Positions 32,339 to 42,514 of a DNA stretch of 43,174 bases are shown here, piece by piece. Source of the stretch: Synechococcales cyanobacterium bin31.maxbin.ball.101. GTDB lineage: Bacteria > Cyanobacteriota > Cyanobacteriia > Leptolyngbyales > Leptolyngbyaceae. Every line of letters starts with the position of its first letter. The stretch's first letter is position 1. The notes under the pieces were generated by a model that saw only the letters and a list, made by a program, of their open reading frames with translations, had not been told where the DNA came from and made no database searches. The stretch lies in NCBI GenBank assembly GCA_013298165.1, contig JAAFJU010000027.1:1-43174 (forward strand), in the 5' to 3' direction. The position numbers and the translations under genes were made by a program.

Positions 32339-34291
32339 ATGGCATACGACAAGCGCAGTTCCAATGACAAACCCCGTCGCAAGCCAGCAGGTAGCGCCTC
32401 CGGTGGCAGTCGATTTAAGCGTCCTGAGGGCGGTGGTGGTGGCTACCAAGGCGGTGGCGGCGGTGGTTACAAGCGCCGTGATGAAGGTGGCGGCGGTAGC
32501 TCAGACGGTTACAAGCGCCGTGATGAAGGCGGCGGTGGCTACCAAGGCGGTGGCGGCGGTGGCTATAAAGGAAAGTCTGAAGGCGGCGGCTATCAAGGCC
32601 GATCGGAAGGCGGCTATCAAGGCGGTGGCGGCGGTGGTTATAAAGGAAAATCCGAAGGCGGCGGCTATCAAGGTCGGTCAGAAGGCGGCTATAAGGGCCG
32701 ATCGGAAGGCGGCTACCAAGGCGGTGGCGGTGGTTATAAAGGAAAGTCTGAAGGCGGCGGTTATCAAGGCCGATCGGAAGGTGGTTATAAAGGAAAATCC
32801 GAAGGTGGCGGCTACCAAGGCGGTGGCGGTGGTTATAAAGGAAAGTCTGAAGGCGGCGGTTATCAAGGCCGATCGGAAGGCGGCTATAAAGGAAAATCCG
32901 AAGGTGGCGGCTACCAAGGGCGTTCTGAGGGTGGCTATCAAGGTCGTTCAGAAGGCGGTTATAAGGGCCGATCGGAAGGCGGCGGCTACCAAGGCCGTTC
33001 AGAAGGCGGCTATCAAGGTGGCGGCGGCGGTTACAAACGTCGTGATGACAATGGTGGCGGCTACCAAGGCCGATCGGAAGGCGGCTACAACCGTGACGAC
33101 TCCCGATCGAACGATCGCCCCACCCCACGCTCCGGCGATCGGGTCGCTCCTGTGCGCCGCGACGATCGCTCCGGCAGCCGAGATACCCGGCCAAAGCGTG
33201 ACTTTGGGGATAGCCGAGGTGGCGATCGGGACAACAGAGGCGGCGGCTATAACAAGTTTGCAGGCGGCGATCGGGACAACCGAAGTGAAGGTCGTGAACG
33301 GGTCGGTTACGACAAGTTTGCGGGCGGCGATCGCAAATTTGCAGCCAAAAAATGGGGCAACCAAGACGAAGGTCAGGGCCGTTCCTTCACCGACGAGGAA
33401 AACATTGAACGCTACGAAACTAGCCGCTTAGACGCCTTCAGCGCCGCCTCTCCCGAAACGGAGAACGCCCAAGCTGAACAGAGCGACATGATCTACGGTC
33501 GTCACGCCGTCCAAGCCGCCCTCGAAACAGGCCGCACCCTTAATCGCATCTGGGTCACAGCCCGACTGCGCTACGACAACCGCTTCCACACCCTCCTCAA
33601 TGACGCCAAATCCCAAGGCACCGTCATCGACGAAGTGGAACCCAAACGTCTCAGCCAAATTACTCAATTTGCAAATCACCAAGGGATTGCGGCGCAAGTC
33701 TCTCCCCATGAATACAAAGACCTCGGCGACCTGATCGCAGAAGCCAAGGAAAAATCCACCCAACCCGTCATCGTCGTGGCCGACGGGATCACCGATCCCC
33801 ATAACTTAGGCGCGATCGTTCGGACCGCAGAAGCCATGGGTGCCCAGGGATTGGTCATTCCGCAGCGTCGAGCCGTCGGGGTCACGTCCACCGTGCGAAA
33901 AGTCGCAGCGGGAGCCTTGGAATCCTTGGCGATCGCCCGAGTCGTGAACCTCGCCCGTGCCCTTGAGGATCTAAAAGAAGCAGGCTTCTGGATTTATGGG
34001 GCGTCCGGTGAAGCCTCTGCCCAGAGTCTACAAACCGTTGAATTCGCTAAAGCAACCGTCGTGGTGATTGGCAGTGAGGGAGATGGCCTAGGTTTAGTCA
34101 CCCAGAAAGCCTGCGATCTGATGGTGTCCATTCCATTGATGGGATCAACCCCGAGCCTCAATGCATCCGTCGCCGCTGGGATGGTTTTGTATGAAGTTTA
34201 TCGCCAGAGAGCAAATTTAACCCTTGATCCCTGGAAATTAAAGGCTCATGCCATTGAAAATCCCGTGGGGAGCAAGTATAAAGAGGATTAG
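32339..34291 (+). CDS. rlmB: 23S rRNA 2'-O-methyltransferase RlmB/TrmH type with a giant Gly-rich disordered N-terminus
   Basis: A SpoU-type methyltransferase; RlmB methylates G2251 of 23S rRNA. The catalytic part starts at about residue 383 ([13 protein letters not shown]). It has [39 protein letters not shown], the cofactor knot [12 protein letters not shown] and [26 protein letters not shown]. These motifs are complete. The first 350 residues are disordered and dominated by repeats of [10 protein letters not shown] and [10 protein letters not shown] interleaved with poly-Gly, then Arg/Asp/Gly-rich stretches. ATG 32339 is chosen over TTG 32252, which would add a hydrophobic stretch. The total of 650 aa is more than double the usual 250. 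It lies 381 bp after mrnC. Confidence 0.93.
   Translation: MAYDKRSSNDKPRRKPAGSASGGSRFKRPEGGGGGYQGGGGGGYKRRDEGGGGSSDGYKRRDEGGGGYQGGGGGGYKGKSEGGGYQGRSEGGYQGGGGGGYKGKSEGGGYQGRSEGGYKGRSEGGYQGGGGGYKGKSEGGGYQGRSEGGYKGKSEGGGYQGGGGGYKGKSEGGGYQGRSEGGYKGKSEGGGYQGRSEGGYQGRSEGGYKGRSEGGGYQGRSEGGYQGGGGGYKRRDDNGGGYQGRSEGGYNRDDSRSNDRPTPRSGDRVAPVRRDDRSGSRDTRPKRDFGDSRGGDRDNRGGGYNKFAGGDRDNRSEGRERVGYDKFAGGDRKFAAKKWGNQDEGQGRSFTDEENIERYETSRLDAFSAASPETENAQAEQSDMIYGRHAVQAALETGRTLNRIWVTARLRYDNRFHTLLNDAKSQGTVIDEVEPKRLSQITQFANHQGIAAQVSPHEYKDLGDLIAEAKEKSTQPVIVVADGITDPHNLGAIVRTAEAMGAQGLVIPQRRAVGVTSTVRKVAAGALESLAIARVVNLARALEDLKEAGFWIYGASGEASAQSLQTVEFAKATVVVIGSEGDGLGLVTQKACDLMVSIPLMGSTPSLNASVAAGMVLYEVYRQRANLTLDPWKLKAHAIENPVGSKYKED
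32427..33090 (+). repeat. Intragenic degenerate repeat array encoding [10 protein letters not shown]-type units
   Basis: Repeats of roughly 30 bp encode [20 protein letters not shown] and GGYQGGGGG units. Neighbouring copies are nearly identical at the DNA level, for example the block around 32740-32785 recurring near 32840-32885, which points to recent slippage or unequal recombination. Confidence 0.9.
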
Positions 34292-34312
34292 CTTTTTGAA
34301 ACAATAGAAAAT

Positions 34313-34615
34313 ATGAAAGAGTTACTGTTGAGCACGCTTGAGCGAGTTGGTCTGGCTTGGTGGGTCGAAGTGAAAACCGAAGCCCCCCACTGTACTTACT
34401 ACTTTGGACCCTTTGCTTCCTCCAAGGATGCGATCGCCCATCAGCCCGGATATCTGGAAGACCTTCACCGTGAAGGCGCTCAAGGGGTTCATTCAGAGGT
34501 TAAACGCTGCAAGCCGCAGAATTTAACCATCATTGAAGGACATGGCGACGATCGGCGAGGCGGAGACCTTCGCAACGATCGAGTCTCCTCTTCGAAGCTC
34601 TTCGGCCTGATCTAG
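34313..34615 (+). CDS. DUF1816 family cyanobacterial protein
   Basis: A 100-aa soluble protein. The family core LAWWVEVKTEAPHCTYYFGPFASSKDAIAHQPGYLEDLHREGAQGVH and IKRC-like VKRCKPQNLTIIEG is complete. The C-terminal tail of basic/acidic residues is variable. DUF1816 proteins are common in cyanobacteria and have been discussed in relation to phycobilisome linker-like domains, but no role is established. It starts 21 bp after rlmB on the same strand and may be co-transcribed. Confidence 0.88.
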   Translation: MKELLLSTLERVGLAWWVEVKTEAPHCTYYFGPFASSKDAIAHQPGYLEDLHREGAQGVHSEVKRCKPQNLTIIEGHGDDRRGGDLRNDRVSSSKLFGLI

Positions 34616-34628
34616 AGATCTCTTTTGT

Positions 34629-35477
34629 CTAATCTCCATTGCCGATTTGAGGGTAGTCCTGTAGCCAGCGTTCAATTCTGGCCATCAGGGCTTCCCGACA
34701 TTCCCAAGGAATCAAATGGGCCGCTTCAAAGGTGCTCCATTCGCAGGAACTAAACTCGCCCTGGTGAATGGCCTTCGCGGTCTCCAGACTGGCTGCCGGA
34801 GCAATATGCCGATCGTGTTCGCCGATCAGCATCAGCGCCGGACAGCGTAAATTTTTTAAATCCGGGACTCGGTTGTATCCAGCCTCGATCGCCCGATTCA
34901 ACGCCCGATCGGCCTGCCTAGAGGTCTTGAAATAGGCATAGACCGATTCCCGTCCCAAATACCGATAGACCTCCGGCGTCTGCTGTCGCACCAAATATCG
35001 AAACAGCGATCGGGATCCAAAGAAATCAATATTCCACTGCCAACCGGGGCGCAGAATATTCAAAATCCCTGCAATTCCGGTAAAAACATTGTCTGCTAGA
35101 GAGACCTTGGGATGATTGCCCCAGGGCCGAGCAGCGGTGGCGATTAGGACCAAACCGCTGACCCGCTCTGGATATCTCAACGCCAACTCCATCGCAAAAA
35201 TCCCGCCCAAAGACCAACCCAGCACTAAGACCCGATCGATCCCCCGATCGTCCAGCAACTGGATTAGATCCTCAATATGCTGCGTGATCTCAAAGTTTCC
35301 AGAGGATTTGCTCTTGCCATAGCCCCGCAAATCCGGTGCAATCACCCGAAATCGATCGCTAAATCGTGCTGCAAAAACGCCCATATTCCTCGCTGAACCT
35401 GGATGTCCATGGAGACAGAGCATTGGAAACCCATTGCCCTGTTCTTCGGTGTATAGAGAAAAATCAGTCATAGTCAT
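34629..35477 (-). CDS. Alpha/beta hydrolase of unknown substrate
   Basis: A 282-aa protein with the canonical fold. It has the oxyanion HGHPGS, DLRGYGKS, the nucleophile elbow GWSLGG, the acid Asp in LIGEHDRHI and the catalytic His in FEAAHLIPWE. Similar enzymes include haloalkane dehalogenases, epoxide hydrolases and esterases; the sequence alone does not choose. ATG 35477 or 35471 is used; TTG 35489 is less likely. It converges on the DUF1816 gene with 13 bp between stops. Confidence 0.88.
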   Translation of the reverse strand: MTMTDFSLYTEEQGNGFPMLCLHGHPGSARNMGVFAARFSDRFRVIAPDLRGYGKSKSSGNFEITQHIEDLIQLLDDRGIDRVLVLGWSLGGIFAMELALRYPERVSGLVLIATAARPWGNHPKVSLADNVFTGIAGILNILRPGWQWNIDFFGSRSLFRYLVRQQTPEVYRYLGRESVYAYFKTSRQADRALNRAIEAGYNRVPDLKNLRCPALMLIGEHDRHIAPAASLETAKAIHQGEFSSCEWSTFEAAHLIPWECREALMARIERWLQDYPQIGNGD

Positions 35478-35603
35478 CCATTCAAACAATTCAAAATTTT
35501 GGGTTCTCTCAAGGCTTCTCTCAATCCATTCGGCTCGATCGTTTATGATGAGGGTATTGACGAAAAAATTGATGAAACCACTCTTGATTCAACCACTGTA
35601 GCC

Positions 35604-36086
35604 ATGCCTGACGAAAAAAAGCCGATCGCTGAAAAAGCCCCCGAACCCTCGACCGAGGCGGTAGCGGAGAAAGCCCCTGCGGCCAAGAAGGAAAAGCCCC
35701 CGGCGATCGAAGCCAAACCCTTCCAAGATTTCATCCAGGAGCATTATCTTCCGGGTCTCAAAGCAGGCTTTGAAACGGCAGGGATCACTCAGGTGGACCT
35801 GCGCTGGGTCAAGCAGAAGCCTCAAGTCGTCGGCTATGGAAATGCTCCCGAATGTTGGCAAATTGAAGGAAAGCTGCCCACCGCTGGCAAAACTCGCCAA
35901 TTTAACCTTTACTTCTACGACGAAGACATTCAAGGTCAGCGCGGGTTTTCGGCAACCAATAATCTCGATCGGCAAGCCAGCACGCTTGAGTCGTTCCGCA
36001 TCGACGAAAAGAAAGTCACCCTGGATTTACTCCTGCTGGGCCTACTTCAACGCCTGAATGGCCAAAAATGGCTCTCTCGCAACTAA
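35604..36086 (+). CDS. DUF2996 family cyanobacterial protein
   Basis: A 160-aa protein. A disordered Lys/Glu/Ala/Pro-rich N-terminus (about 45 residues) leads to a conserved domain with FQDFIQEHYLPGLKAGF, PECWQIEGKLP, TRQFNLYFYDEDIQGQRGFS and the ending LLLLGLLQRLNGQKWL. These match the DUF2996 family found in cyanobacteria and plastids (LPA3 in plants is linked to photosystem II assembly). ATG 35604 is used; TTG 35499 would add 35 poorly conserved residues. The next gene, acsF, also serves photosynthesis. Confidence 0.87.
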   Translation: MPDEKKPIAEKAPEPSTEAVAEKAPAAKKEKPPAIEAKPFQDFIQEHYLPGLKAGFETAGITQVDLRWVKQKPQVVGYGNAPECWQIEGKLPTAGKTRQFNLYFYDEDIQGQRGFSATNNLDRQASTLESFRIDEKKVTLDLLLLGLLQRLNGQKWLSRN

Positions 36087-36279
36087 TCGGGCGTTAGACC
36101 GCATCGAAGCGGAGTACAAACTCAGGAAAGTGTGACAAAACATTAATATCCTGAAGATTGTCCTCGGATCATTCCAACGACCTTGATACAATCAGAACCG
36201 TATCTTCAAGCTTAGGCTTGAGTTCTAACCGTTTGTTTTAACCCACATCAACACCCGCCAAGCGCGCGCGATCGCACCC

Positions 36280-37356
36280 ATGGTAGATTCTCTTAAAAAA
36301 CCAGCATTAAATGAAATTCGTCCTGGAACGCTAACCCCTTCCAAGGAAACCATCCTCACGCCTCGGTTCTACACCACCGACTTTGAAGAGATGGCGAAGA
36401 TGGACATGTCGGTCAACGAAGAAGAGTTGTCCGCCCTGATGGAAGAGTTCCGCGCTGACTATAACCGTCATCACTTTGTGCGAAATGAGCTGTTCGATCA
36501 GTCCTTCGATCACATCACGGGTGAAGCTCGGCAACTATTCGTCGAATTTTTAGAGCGTTCCTGCACCGCTGAATTCTCTGGATTCCTGCTGTACAAAGAG
36601 CTTTCTCGCAAGCTCAAGGATCGCAACCCGCTCCTCGCTGAAGGCTTTGCACTGATGTCTCGCGATGAAGCGCGTCATGCAGGCTTCTTGAACAAGGCCA
36701 TGTCGGACTTTAATCTGTCCTTGGACTTGGGCTTCTTGACGAAGAGCCGCAAGTATACTTTCTTCAAGCCGAAGTTTATCTTCTACGCAACTTATATCTC
36801 TGAGAAAATCGGCTACTGGCGCTACATCACCATTTATCGCCACCTAGCTCAACATCCTGAGAACCAGCTCTACCCTATTTTCAACTTCTTTGAAAACTGG
36901 TGCCAAGATGAAAACCGTCACGGCGACTTTTTTGATGCCGTGATGCGCGCCCAGCCCTACACATTGACGGGCTTAAAATCTCGTCTGTGGTGCCGCTTCT
37001 TCCTGCTGTCGGTGTTTGTCACGATGTATTCCAATGACTTACAGCGCACTGGGTTCTATGAGATGTTGGGCTTCACCACTCGGGACTTCGAACGTGAAGT
37101 GATCGAAAAAACCAACGAATCCGCAGGTAAGGTCTTCCCAGTGATCTTGGATGTGAAGAATCCCAAGTTCTACGCTGGCCTTGAGAAATGCGTCAGCAAC
37201 AACGCAAAACTCGCAGTCATCGGTCAGTCCAATGCGCCTGCCCCTGTGAAGTTCTTGAAGAAGCTGCCTCATTACGTCAGCACCGTGACTCAGTTGCTCA
37301 GTCTGTATCTGATCAAGCCGATCGATATGGAAGCTGTTCATGGCACGGTTCGCTAG
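36280..37356 (+). CDS. acsF: Mg-protoporphyrin IX monomethyl ester oxidative cyclase
   Basis: Oxygen-dependent di-iron enzyme that forms the fifth ring of chlorophyll. The 358-aa length is normal. The iron ligands appear in [11 protein letters not shown]...[13 protein letters not shown] and in [15 protein letters not shown]. Typical stretches [18 protein letters not shown] and [19 protein letters not shown]-like [16 protein letters not shown] confirm the family. A -10-like TACAAT lies near 36187 in the 193-bp upstream region. A terminator follows at 37428. Confidence 0.97.
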   Translation: MVDSLKKPALNEIRPGTLTPSKETILTPRFYTTDFEEMAKMDMSVNEEELSALMEEFRADYNRHHFVRNELFDQSFDHITGEARQLFVEFLERSCTAEFSGFLLYKELSRKLKDRNPLLAEGFALMSRDEARHAGFLNKAMSDFNLSLDLGFLTKSRKYTFFKPKFIFYATYISEKIGYWRYITIYRHLAQHPENQLYPIFNFFENWCQDENRHGDFFDAVMRAQPYTLTGLKSRLWCRFFLLSVFVTMYSNDLQRTGFYEMLGFTTRDFEREVIEKTNESAGKVFPVILDVKNPKFYAGLEKCVSNNAKLAVIGQSNAPAPVKFLKKLPHYVSTVTQLLSLYLIKPIDMEAVHGTVR

Positions 37357-37427
37357 ATGGGAGTTTGCTCAGGTCGTTGAATCGTTGATTCTGAGCCACT
37401 TGGGCAGATAAAAATTGATAGGATAAG

Positions 37428-37457
37428 AGGACTTTGCCTTTGGGTGAAGTCCTTTTT
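37428..37457 (+). terminator. Terminator of acsF
   Basis: Arms AGGACTT (37428-37434) and AAGTCCT (37447-37453) are followed by a five-T run. It lies 71 bp after the acsF stop. Confidence 0.8.
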
Positions 37458-37485
37458 ATTGTGATGAGTTGGATGTGTTCCTCCT

Positions 37486-38070
37486 ATGCCGATCGATCTG
37501 CCACCCCAAATTCGCACCAGCCCAACCCTTCAGAAATGGCTTCAACAAGCCCCCGATGTCCGCCGTGAAATTGCGAACGATCCGAGTTTTCGGACCAGAT
37601 TCCGTGTGGGTTATGGGTTGAGTAATCCTGGTGCGTCTAGTGCAGTGGTCTTTGGAATGGAGGATTTGCGTTTGGGGCAGACTCCGATCGTCCTCAGCGC
37701 CCATGGAAATTCTGGTGGGACCGTCAGCAGTTGGGGGGCGGAGGCTCAGGCTTACCTGTTGCCCTTAGGCGGATATGTGAATGTTGCGCCTGTGGTGGGC
37801 TGGCGATCGCTCTCCACCTCCAGCGCCCAAAGCCAAGGTGTGAATCTAGGAGCCAAGCTGTTATTGGTTCCGTCGCGGGGTGGTGGCACAGATATTTCGT
37901 TGCAGCAAACTTGGGTCAATCCCGGCAATGAGCAAGAAGTGGGCATTGGGAAAGTTTCGGTGGGCTATGCGATTACCCCAAAACTTCGTCTAGCGACAGA
38001 TATTGAACGGTGGCAAGGCCGATCGATTTTCGAGACTCGTGCTTCGGTGCTATTGGAATGGATACCTTAA
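37486..38070 (+). CDS. Conserved cyanobacterial hypothetical, predicted beta-rich
   Basis: A 194-aa protein without signal peptide. A helical start (TLQKWLQQAPDVRREIANDP) is followed by a run of Gly-rich amphipathic strands (FRVGYGLSN, AYLLPLGGYVNVAPVVGWR, LGAKLLLVPSRGG, VSVGYAITPKLRLATDIERW, SVLLEWIP). This pattern recalls a small outer-membrane barrel or beta-clam, yet no export signal is visible. Some cyanobacterial homologues are described only as hypothetical. It converges on the kinase gene with 9 bp between stops. Confidence 0.7.
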   Translation: MPIDLPPQIRTSPTLQKWLQQAPDVRREIANDPSFRTRFRVGYGLSNPGASSAVVFGMEDLRLGQTPIVLSAHGNSGGTVSSWGAEAQAYLLPLGGYVNVAPVVGWRSLSTSSAQSQGVNLGAKLLLVPSRGGGTDISLQQTWVNPGNEQEVGIGKVSVGYAITPKLRLATDIERWQGRSIFETRASVLLEWIP

Positions 38071-38079
38071 TGGCCCAAA

Positions 38080-39678
38080 CTACCAGCCACTGCCTCGTTT
38101 GCCATTGGGCTTAACCGTCATCCAATTGGTTTTGGCCATGGCTAGTTGCTCGGGGGTGACTTTGGTGCCTGTTAGGTTTGCACCGCCTAAATTGGTGCCT
38201 CGGAGATTCGCATTGAGCAAATAAGCCCCTCGAAGATCGGCTCCGCGCAAATCCGCATCTTGCAGGTCAGCATTACTCATATAGGCTTTCATCAAGCTGG
38301 CATCCCGGAGATTGGCTCCTTGAAGGTTGGCCCGTCCAAAATCCACATTGGTCAATACAGATCCTTGTAAGTTCACCTGTTTGAGGTTGGATTGGTGGAA
38401 GGTAGCTTCGGCTAGATCCGTCCGAGGAAGCTGCAATTTTTCCAGACTGTGGGACGCAAAATCTCGTCTGCCCTTTGCGTAATAGTTTTGGACATCTGCT
38501 GCATCTAACCGGGCAGGCGTCGCCGCTCGTCCGCCAGTGGTGTTACTTTTGCCCTTCGAGTCCCCCAACCGCATCGAACTCGAAATCGATCGAGCCGCCC
38601 CCGATCGCTGCCGATCGTTAACGGGCGTATGAAGCGTGGTGCCTTCCTTCGGTTGTTGACGAGCTTGAATGGCCATGGCCGTCCGCGCTGCCGGGGAAAT
38701 CCCCCCCGAGGAAGCGGGAAGAGGATTGGCCGTGCTGTTGTTACGAGTGGTGGTCATATTGGCCGTCAGGCTATCGAGATAGGGTTCCAAATCTAAGGCT
38801 CGAAATACCTCAGTGGCGGTCTGATAGCGATGACGAACCGAAATCTCCAGCATTTTCGAGAGAACTGAAGCAAAATGTTCGCTGACATTGACATGTTCTC
38901 GCCAAAGCATCTCTCCGGTCATGGGGTCATAGGCGAGATCCTTCGGTGCTTTTCCGGTGAACATATAGACACAAGTGACCCCCAGCGCATAGATGTCACT
39001 GGCAAACACAGGCCGCATCGCCATCTGTTCAGGGGGCGCAAAGCCGGGAGTGCCGATCGCGTAGGAGGTGAAGGCCGTGTTTTCAGAAGCACCCGCGACG
39101 GTGGTTTGGACGTGGTTTTTGACGGCACCGAAGTCGATCAGGACGAGCTTTTGGTCGTGCGATCGACGGATCAGGTTAGCGGGCTTGATATCTCGATGAA
39201 TCACCTGCTGACTGTGAATATAATCCAACACCGGAAGAATTTCACTCAGGAAATGTTTGACCTTCAGTTCGCCCATGCAGCCATGACGCTTGACTTCTTG
39301 CTGAATCGTGGAGCCACTCACATATTCCTGAACCAGGTAAAATTCCTGACTGGATTCAAAATAATCTAACAGTCTAGGCACCTGAGGATGGTTGCCAATG
39401 CGACCTAAGGTTTCGGCTTCGCGCTCGAAGAGTTCTCGCGCCATCTGCATCACATGAGGTGCGGTGGTGTTGGGGCGAAGCTGCTTAATCACACAGTTGG
39501 GTTGACCAGGGAGGACTTCATCCCTGGCTAAATAGGTCGCCCCAAAGCCGCCCTGCCCCAGCGCATGGAGGACCCTGTAACGCCCACGCAGCAGTAGAGA
39601 CGCACCACAAGCTTGGCAGGTTTCAGCATCGATTAAATTTTCTGGATTAGGACAACCTGGACTCAAGCAGTAGCTCAT
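38080..39678 (-). CDS. Ser/Thr protein kinase with N-terminal Cys motif and C-terminal pentapeptide repeats (SpkB-like)
   Basis: A 532-aa Hanks-type kinase. The N-terminus has C4-x4-C9-x11-C21-x2-C24, a zinc-ribbon-like or redox-sensitive motif. The kinase domain (about 34-295) has the glycine loop GQGGFG (41-46), Lys65, HRDIKPANL and DFGAVK. A low-complexity linker follows and then about eight pentapeptide repeats (ADLQDADLRGADLRGAYL). This order matches SpkB of Synechocystis, which is linked to oxidative stress and needs the Cys motif. The start ATG 39678 lies directly on the Cys motif. The target here is unknown. Confidence 0.88.
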   Translation of the reverse strand: MSYCLSPGCPNPENLIDAETCQACGASLLLRGRYRVLHALGQGGFGATYLARDEVLPGQPNCVIKQLRPNTTAPHVMQMARELFEREAETLGRIGNHPQVPRLLDYFESSQEFYLVQEYVSGSTIQQEVKRHGCMGELKVKHFLSEILPVLDYIHSQQVIHRDIKPANLIRRSHDQKLVLIDFGAVKNHVQTTVAGASENTAFTSYAIGTPGFAPPEQMAMRPVFASDIYALGVTCVYMFTGKAPKDLAYDPMTGEMLWREHVNVSEHFASVLSKMLEISVRHRYQTATEVFRALDLEPYLDSLTANMTTTRNNSTANPLPASSGGISPAARTAMAIQARQQPKEGTTLHTPVNDRQRSGAARSISSSMRLGDSKGKSNTTGGRAATPARLDAADVQNYYAKGRRDFASHSLEKLQLPRTDLAEATFHQSNLKQVNLQGSVLTNVDFGRANLQGANLRDASLMKAYMSNADLQDADLRGADLRGAYLLNANLRGTNLGGANLTGTKVTPEQLAMAKTNWMTVKPNGKRGSGW

Positions 39679-40052
39679 GCAGTCTTACCCGCGCTTAGCT
39701 CAACGGTGAAGTGGATCTCGAAATGATATGAACTGATTTCCTAGGTGGAAGCAGGATAACTTTAGGTTTCCCATTATTCCATAATGGATATAGGGTTTGG
39801 TATGGGAAATTTATGCAAGATTATCGGTAGTTGATCCCTACATCTATTATTCACCCTTATTTCCGGAACGGGGGCACTTCGTCAAGTTTTTACGTAATCG
39901 AGATTATATACAATACCGTAATGTTGACCGATCGCAGCCCGTATCCACACCTATTGTCTGAACTTAGGCCCTCACTCAGGTCTGACAGACTCGGGAGAGC
40001 CTAGAAGCGTTACAATAGTCGGGTTTTCATACTCTCCCCCGTAAGCAGTCCG
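39679..40052. other. Intergenic region between the divergent kinase and pheT genes
   Basis: 374 bp without a gene. A TACAAT box at 40011-40016 fits a pheT -10 element but lacks a good -35. A TATACA-like box near 39906 is another candidate. The stretch TTTCCGGAACGGGGGCA near 39861 resembles part of the dispersed GC-rich repeats. Confidence 0.5.
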
Positions 40053-42497
40053 ATGCGTATCTCTTTATCCTGGCTTCAAGAACTTGTCGATATTTCCCTA
40101 CCCCCCGAAGATCTGGCGCATCTGTTGACCATGGCCGGGTTTGAGGTAGAAGACATCGAGAATCGACGGACTTGGGCGGAGGGCGTCAAGGTGGGACGGG
40201 TCGTCAGCCGAGAGCAACATCCCAATGCGGATAAGCTCAGTGTCTGCCAAGTGGACCTAGGAACGGGCGAACTGCAACAGATTGTCTGTGGGGCATCGAA
40301 TGTGCGGGCGGATATCTTCGTAGCGGTGGCGACGGTGGGATCCTTCTTGCCGAAGTGCGGCGCGGAGGGGCTGAAGATTAAGCCTGCCAAACTGCGCGGT
40401 GAGCCATCTAATGGCATGATTTGCTCTCTTGCTGAGGTGGGGTTAACGAAGGATGCTGATGGGATCCACATTTTTGAAGCGTCTGAGGATTTAAAACCGG
40501 GTATGGATGCTCGGCCTTTGTTGGGCTTAGATGATGTGATTTTGGACTTGAGTTCGACGGCGAACCGGGCGGATGCCTTGAGCATGATTGGCATTGCCCG
40601 TGAAATTGCGGCGATGACGGGTGTGACGATCAAAATGCCCGTGACCCAGCCTGTGGTTGCGCCGGATTCCGATCGGTTGGCTGTTCAATTATCAGATGGG
40701 GCTGCTTGTCCTACTTATATTGGGACGGCGATCGATGGCGTGACGATCGCCGATTCTCCCCTCTGGCTACAGCGGCGCTTGCAGGCGGCAGGCGTGCGGC
40801 CCATTAGTAATATTGTCGATGTGACCAACTATGTGATGTTGGAATGGGGGCAGCCGCTTCATGCCTTTGATGGCGATCGGCTCTCTCAAGTCGCAGGTGC
40901 CTCTCCCGTGGTCTTGGGTGCCAGGTTAGCAAATCCTGGGGAAACGCTGAAAACCTTGGATGGTCAGGTGCGGACTTCTGCAGAAGCGACCCATTACATC
41001 ACCGCTAACGACAAACCGATCGCGATCGCAGGCGTGATGGGCGGCGAGGATACGGAAGTGTTTGATGGCACGCGGAATTTGGTCTTGGAGGCGGCAATTT
41101 TTGACTCTGCGGTGACACGACGATCGGCCCGCAGTCAGGGCTTGCGATCGGAAGCTTCGGCCCGCTACGAACGCGGTGTGAATCATGCTGAATTGGAACT
41201 AGCCCAGCAGCGCGCCGTGCAGCTCATTCTCGAATTGGCAGGGGGAACCGTCACGGCTCAGGCCATGGAAGATCATCGGCCCGAGACCTTGACCCGATCG
41301 ATCGATTTGCGGTTGACTCGGATCCATCAGGTGTTGGGATTGGTGGAGCGCGGTGAGGATGATTTGGGCGAACTAGAATCTGCCGAAGTCGAGAAGGCAT
41401 TGCGATCGTTGAACTGCGAAGTCACTTCCACTGGCGTCGGGACTTGGAGCGTGACCGTTCCACCCTATCGGTTCCGTGACTTGGAACGGGAAATTGATTT
41501 GATTGAAGAAGTTGCTCGTATGTACGGCTTCAATAATTTCTGCGATACGTTGCCGGAAAAAGGCGAAGCGGGTGCCTTGTCGTTAGAACAAATCGTGTTG
41601 CGTCGCCTCCGATCGGCTCTGCGCGGTGCAGGTTTGACGGAACTGATGCACTACTCCTTGAATAAGTCTGGCAACGATCGCGAAGTAGTTTTGAGTAATC
41701 CCCTATTGGTGGAATACTCTGCATTGCGGACAAATTTGATGGATGGGGCGATCGATGCGTTTCAGTACAACTGGGAACAGGGCAATGGCGCGCTGAATGG
41801 CTTTGATATTGGCCATGTGTTTTTCCAGGACGAAGAAGGCTTTGGGGAAGCGGAAGTCGTGGGTGGCATTATGGGCGGGGATATTTCCCGAGGTCGTTGG
41901 CCACGCAGTGGGAAAGAGTTGCCCATCACTTGGTACGAAGCGAAAGGGTTGCTGGATTCTGTGTTTGATGTCTTAGGCTTAGCGGTGGAATATCAGCCCG
42001 ATGGCCGGGATACGACGAAACTTCATCCTGGACGCACGGCTTCTCTCTGGCTCAAGGGTGAACGGCTCGGGACTCTAGGTCAATTGCACCCACAGTTTGC
42101 TCAAGAGCGGGGATTGCCTGACGGCGTGGTGGTGTTTGAATTTGATTTAGACATCATTTACAAGCATTTTGAAGAAGAGTCCTCTATGGTGCCGATTTTG
42201 ACGCCGTTCTCGACCTATCCCGCTAGCGATCGCGATCTAGCTTTCTTCGTCGATACCAAGACTTCGGTTTCAGAGCTGGAGCGGGCAATGCGGAAAGCGG
42301 GTGGGACGCTGCTGGATTCGGTCGAACTCTTTGATGAGTACAAGGGCAAAGGCGTTCCTGACGGTAAACGCAGTTTGGCATTCCGCATGGTGTATCGGAC
42401 GATCGATCGGACGTTAACGGATGCGGACGTCGATCCGTTGCAGCAGGAGATTCGAGACGTGTTGGTCGATCGGTTCCAGGTGGAGTTGCGGAGTTAG
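40053..42497 (+). CDS. pheT: Phenylalanyl-tRNA synthetase beta subunit
   Basis: The beta chain of the (alpha-beta)2 synthetase that charges tRNA-Phe and edits Tyr-tRNA-Phe. The 814-aa length is normal. In order it has an N-terminal segment [11 protein letters not shown], the tRNA-binding OB domain (about 40-150; [19 protein letters not shown]), the B3/B4 editing domain ([22 protein letters not shown]), the B5 domain, a catalytic-like core and the anticodon-binding FDX-ACB domain ([16 protein letters not shown] ending in DRFQVELRS). pheS is not nearby, as is usual in cyanobacteria. Confidence 0.97.
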   Translation: MRISLSWLQELVDISLPPEDLAHLLTMAGFEVEDIENRRTWAEGVKVGRVVSREQHPNADKLSVCQVDLGTGELQQIVCGASNVRADIFVAVATVGSFLPKCGAEGLKIKPAKLRGEPSNGMICSLAEVGLTKDADGIHIFEASEDLKPGMDARPLLGLDDVILDLSSTANRADALSMIGIAREIAAMTGVTIKMPVTQPVVAPDSDRLAVQLSDGAACPTYIGTAIDGVTIADSPLWLQRRLQAAGVRPISNIVDVTNYVMLEWGQPLHAFDGDRLSQVAGASPVVLGARLANPGETLKTLDGQVRTSAEATHYITANDKPIAIAGVMGGEDTEVFDGTRNLVLEAAIFDSAVTRRSARSQGLRSEASARYERGVNHAELELAQQRAVQLILELAGGTVTAQAMEDHRPETLTRSIDLRLTRIHQVLGLVERGEDDLGELESAEVEKALRSLNCEVTSTGVGTWSVTVPPYRFRDLEREIDLIEEVARMYGFNNFCDTLPEKGEAGALSLEQIVLRRLRSALRGAGLTELMHYSLNKSGNDREVVLSNPLLVEYSALRTNLMDGAIDAFQYNWEQGNGALNGFDIGHVFFQDEEGFGEAEVVGGIMGGDISRGRWPRSGKELPITWYEAKGLLDSVFDVLGLAVEYQPDGRDTTKLHPGRTASLWLKGERLGTLGQLHPQFAQERGLPDGVVVFEFDLDIIYKHFEEESSMVPILTPFSTYPASDRDLAFFVDTKTSVSELERAMRKAGGTLLDSVELFDEYKGKGVPDGKRSLAFRMVYRTIDRTLTDADVDPLQQEIRDVLVDRFQVELRS

Positions 42498-42514
42498 GGA
42501 TATTTTAATTCGCT

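Noticed and set aside
32427-33090. The repeat array as a possible CRISPR
   Set aside because: Repeats are coding, contiguous, without unique spacers, and in frame with rlmB.
32322-33431. 369-codon frame overlapping the rlmB repeat region and a 259-codon antisense frame
   Set aside because: Both arise because the repetitive DNA lacks stop codons in other frames; the rlmB frame alone connects to a conserved domain.
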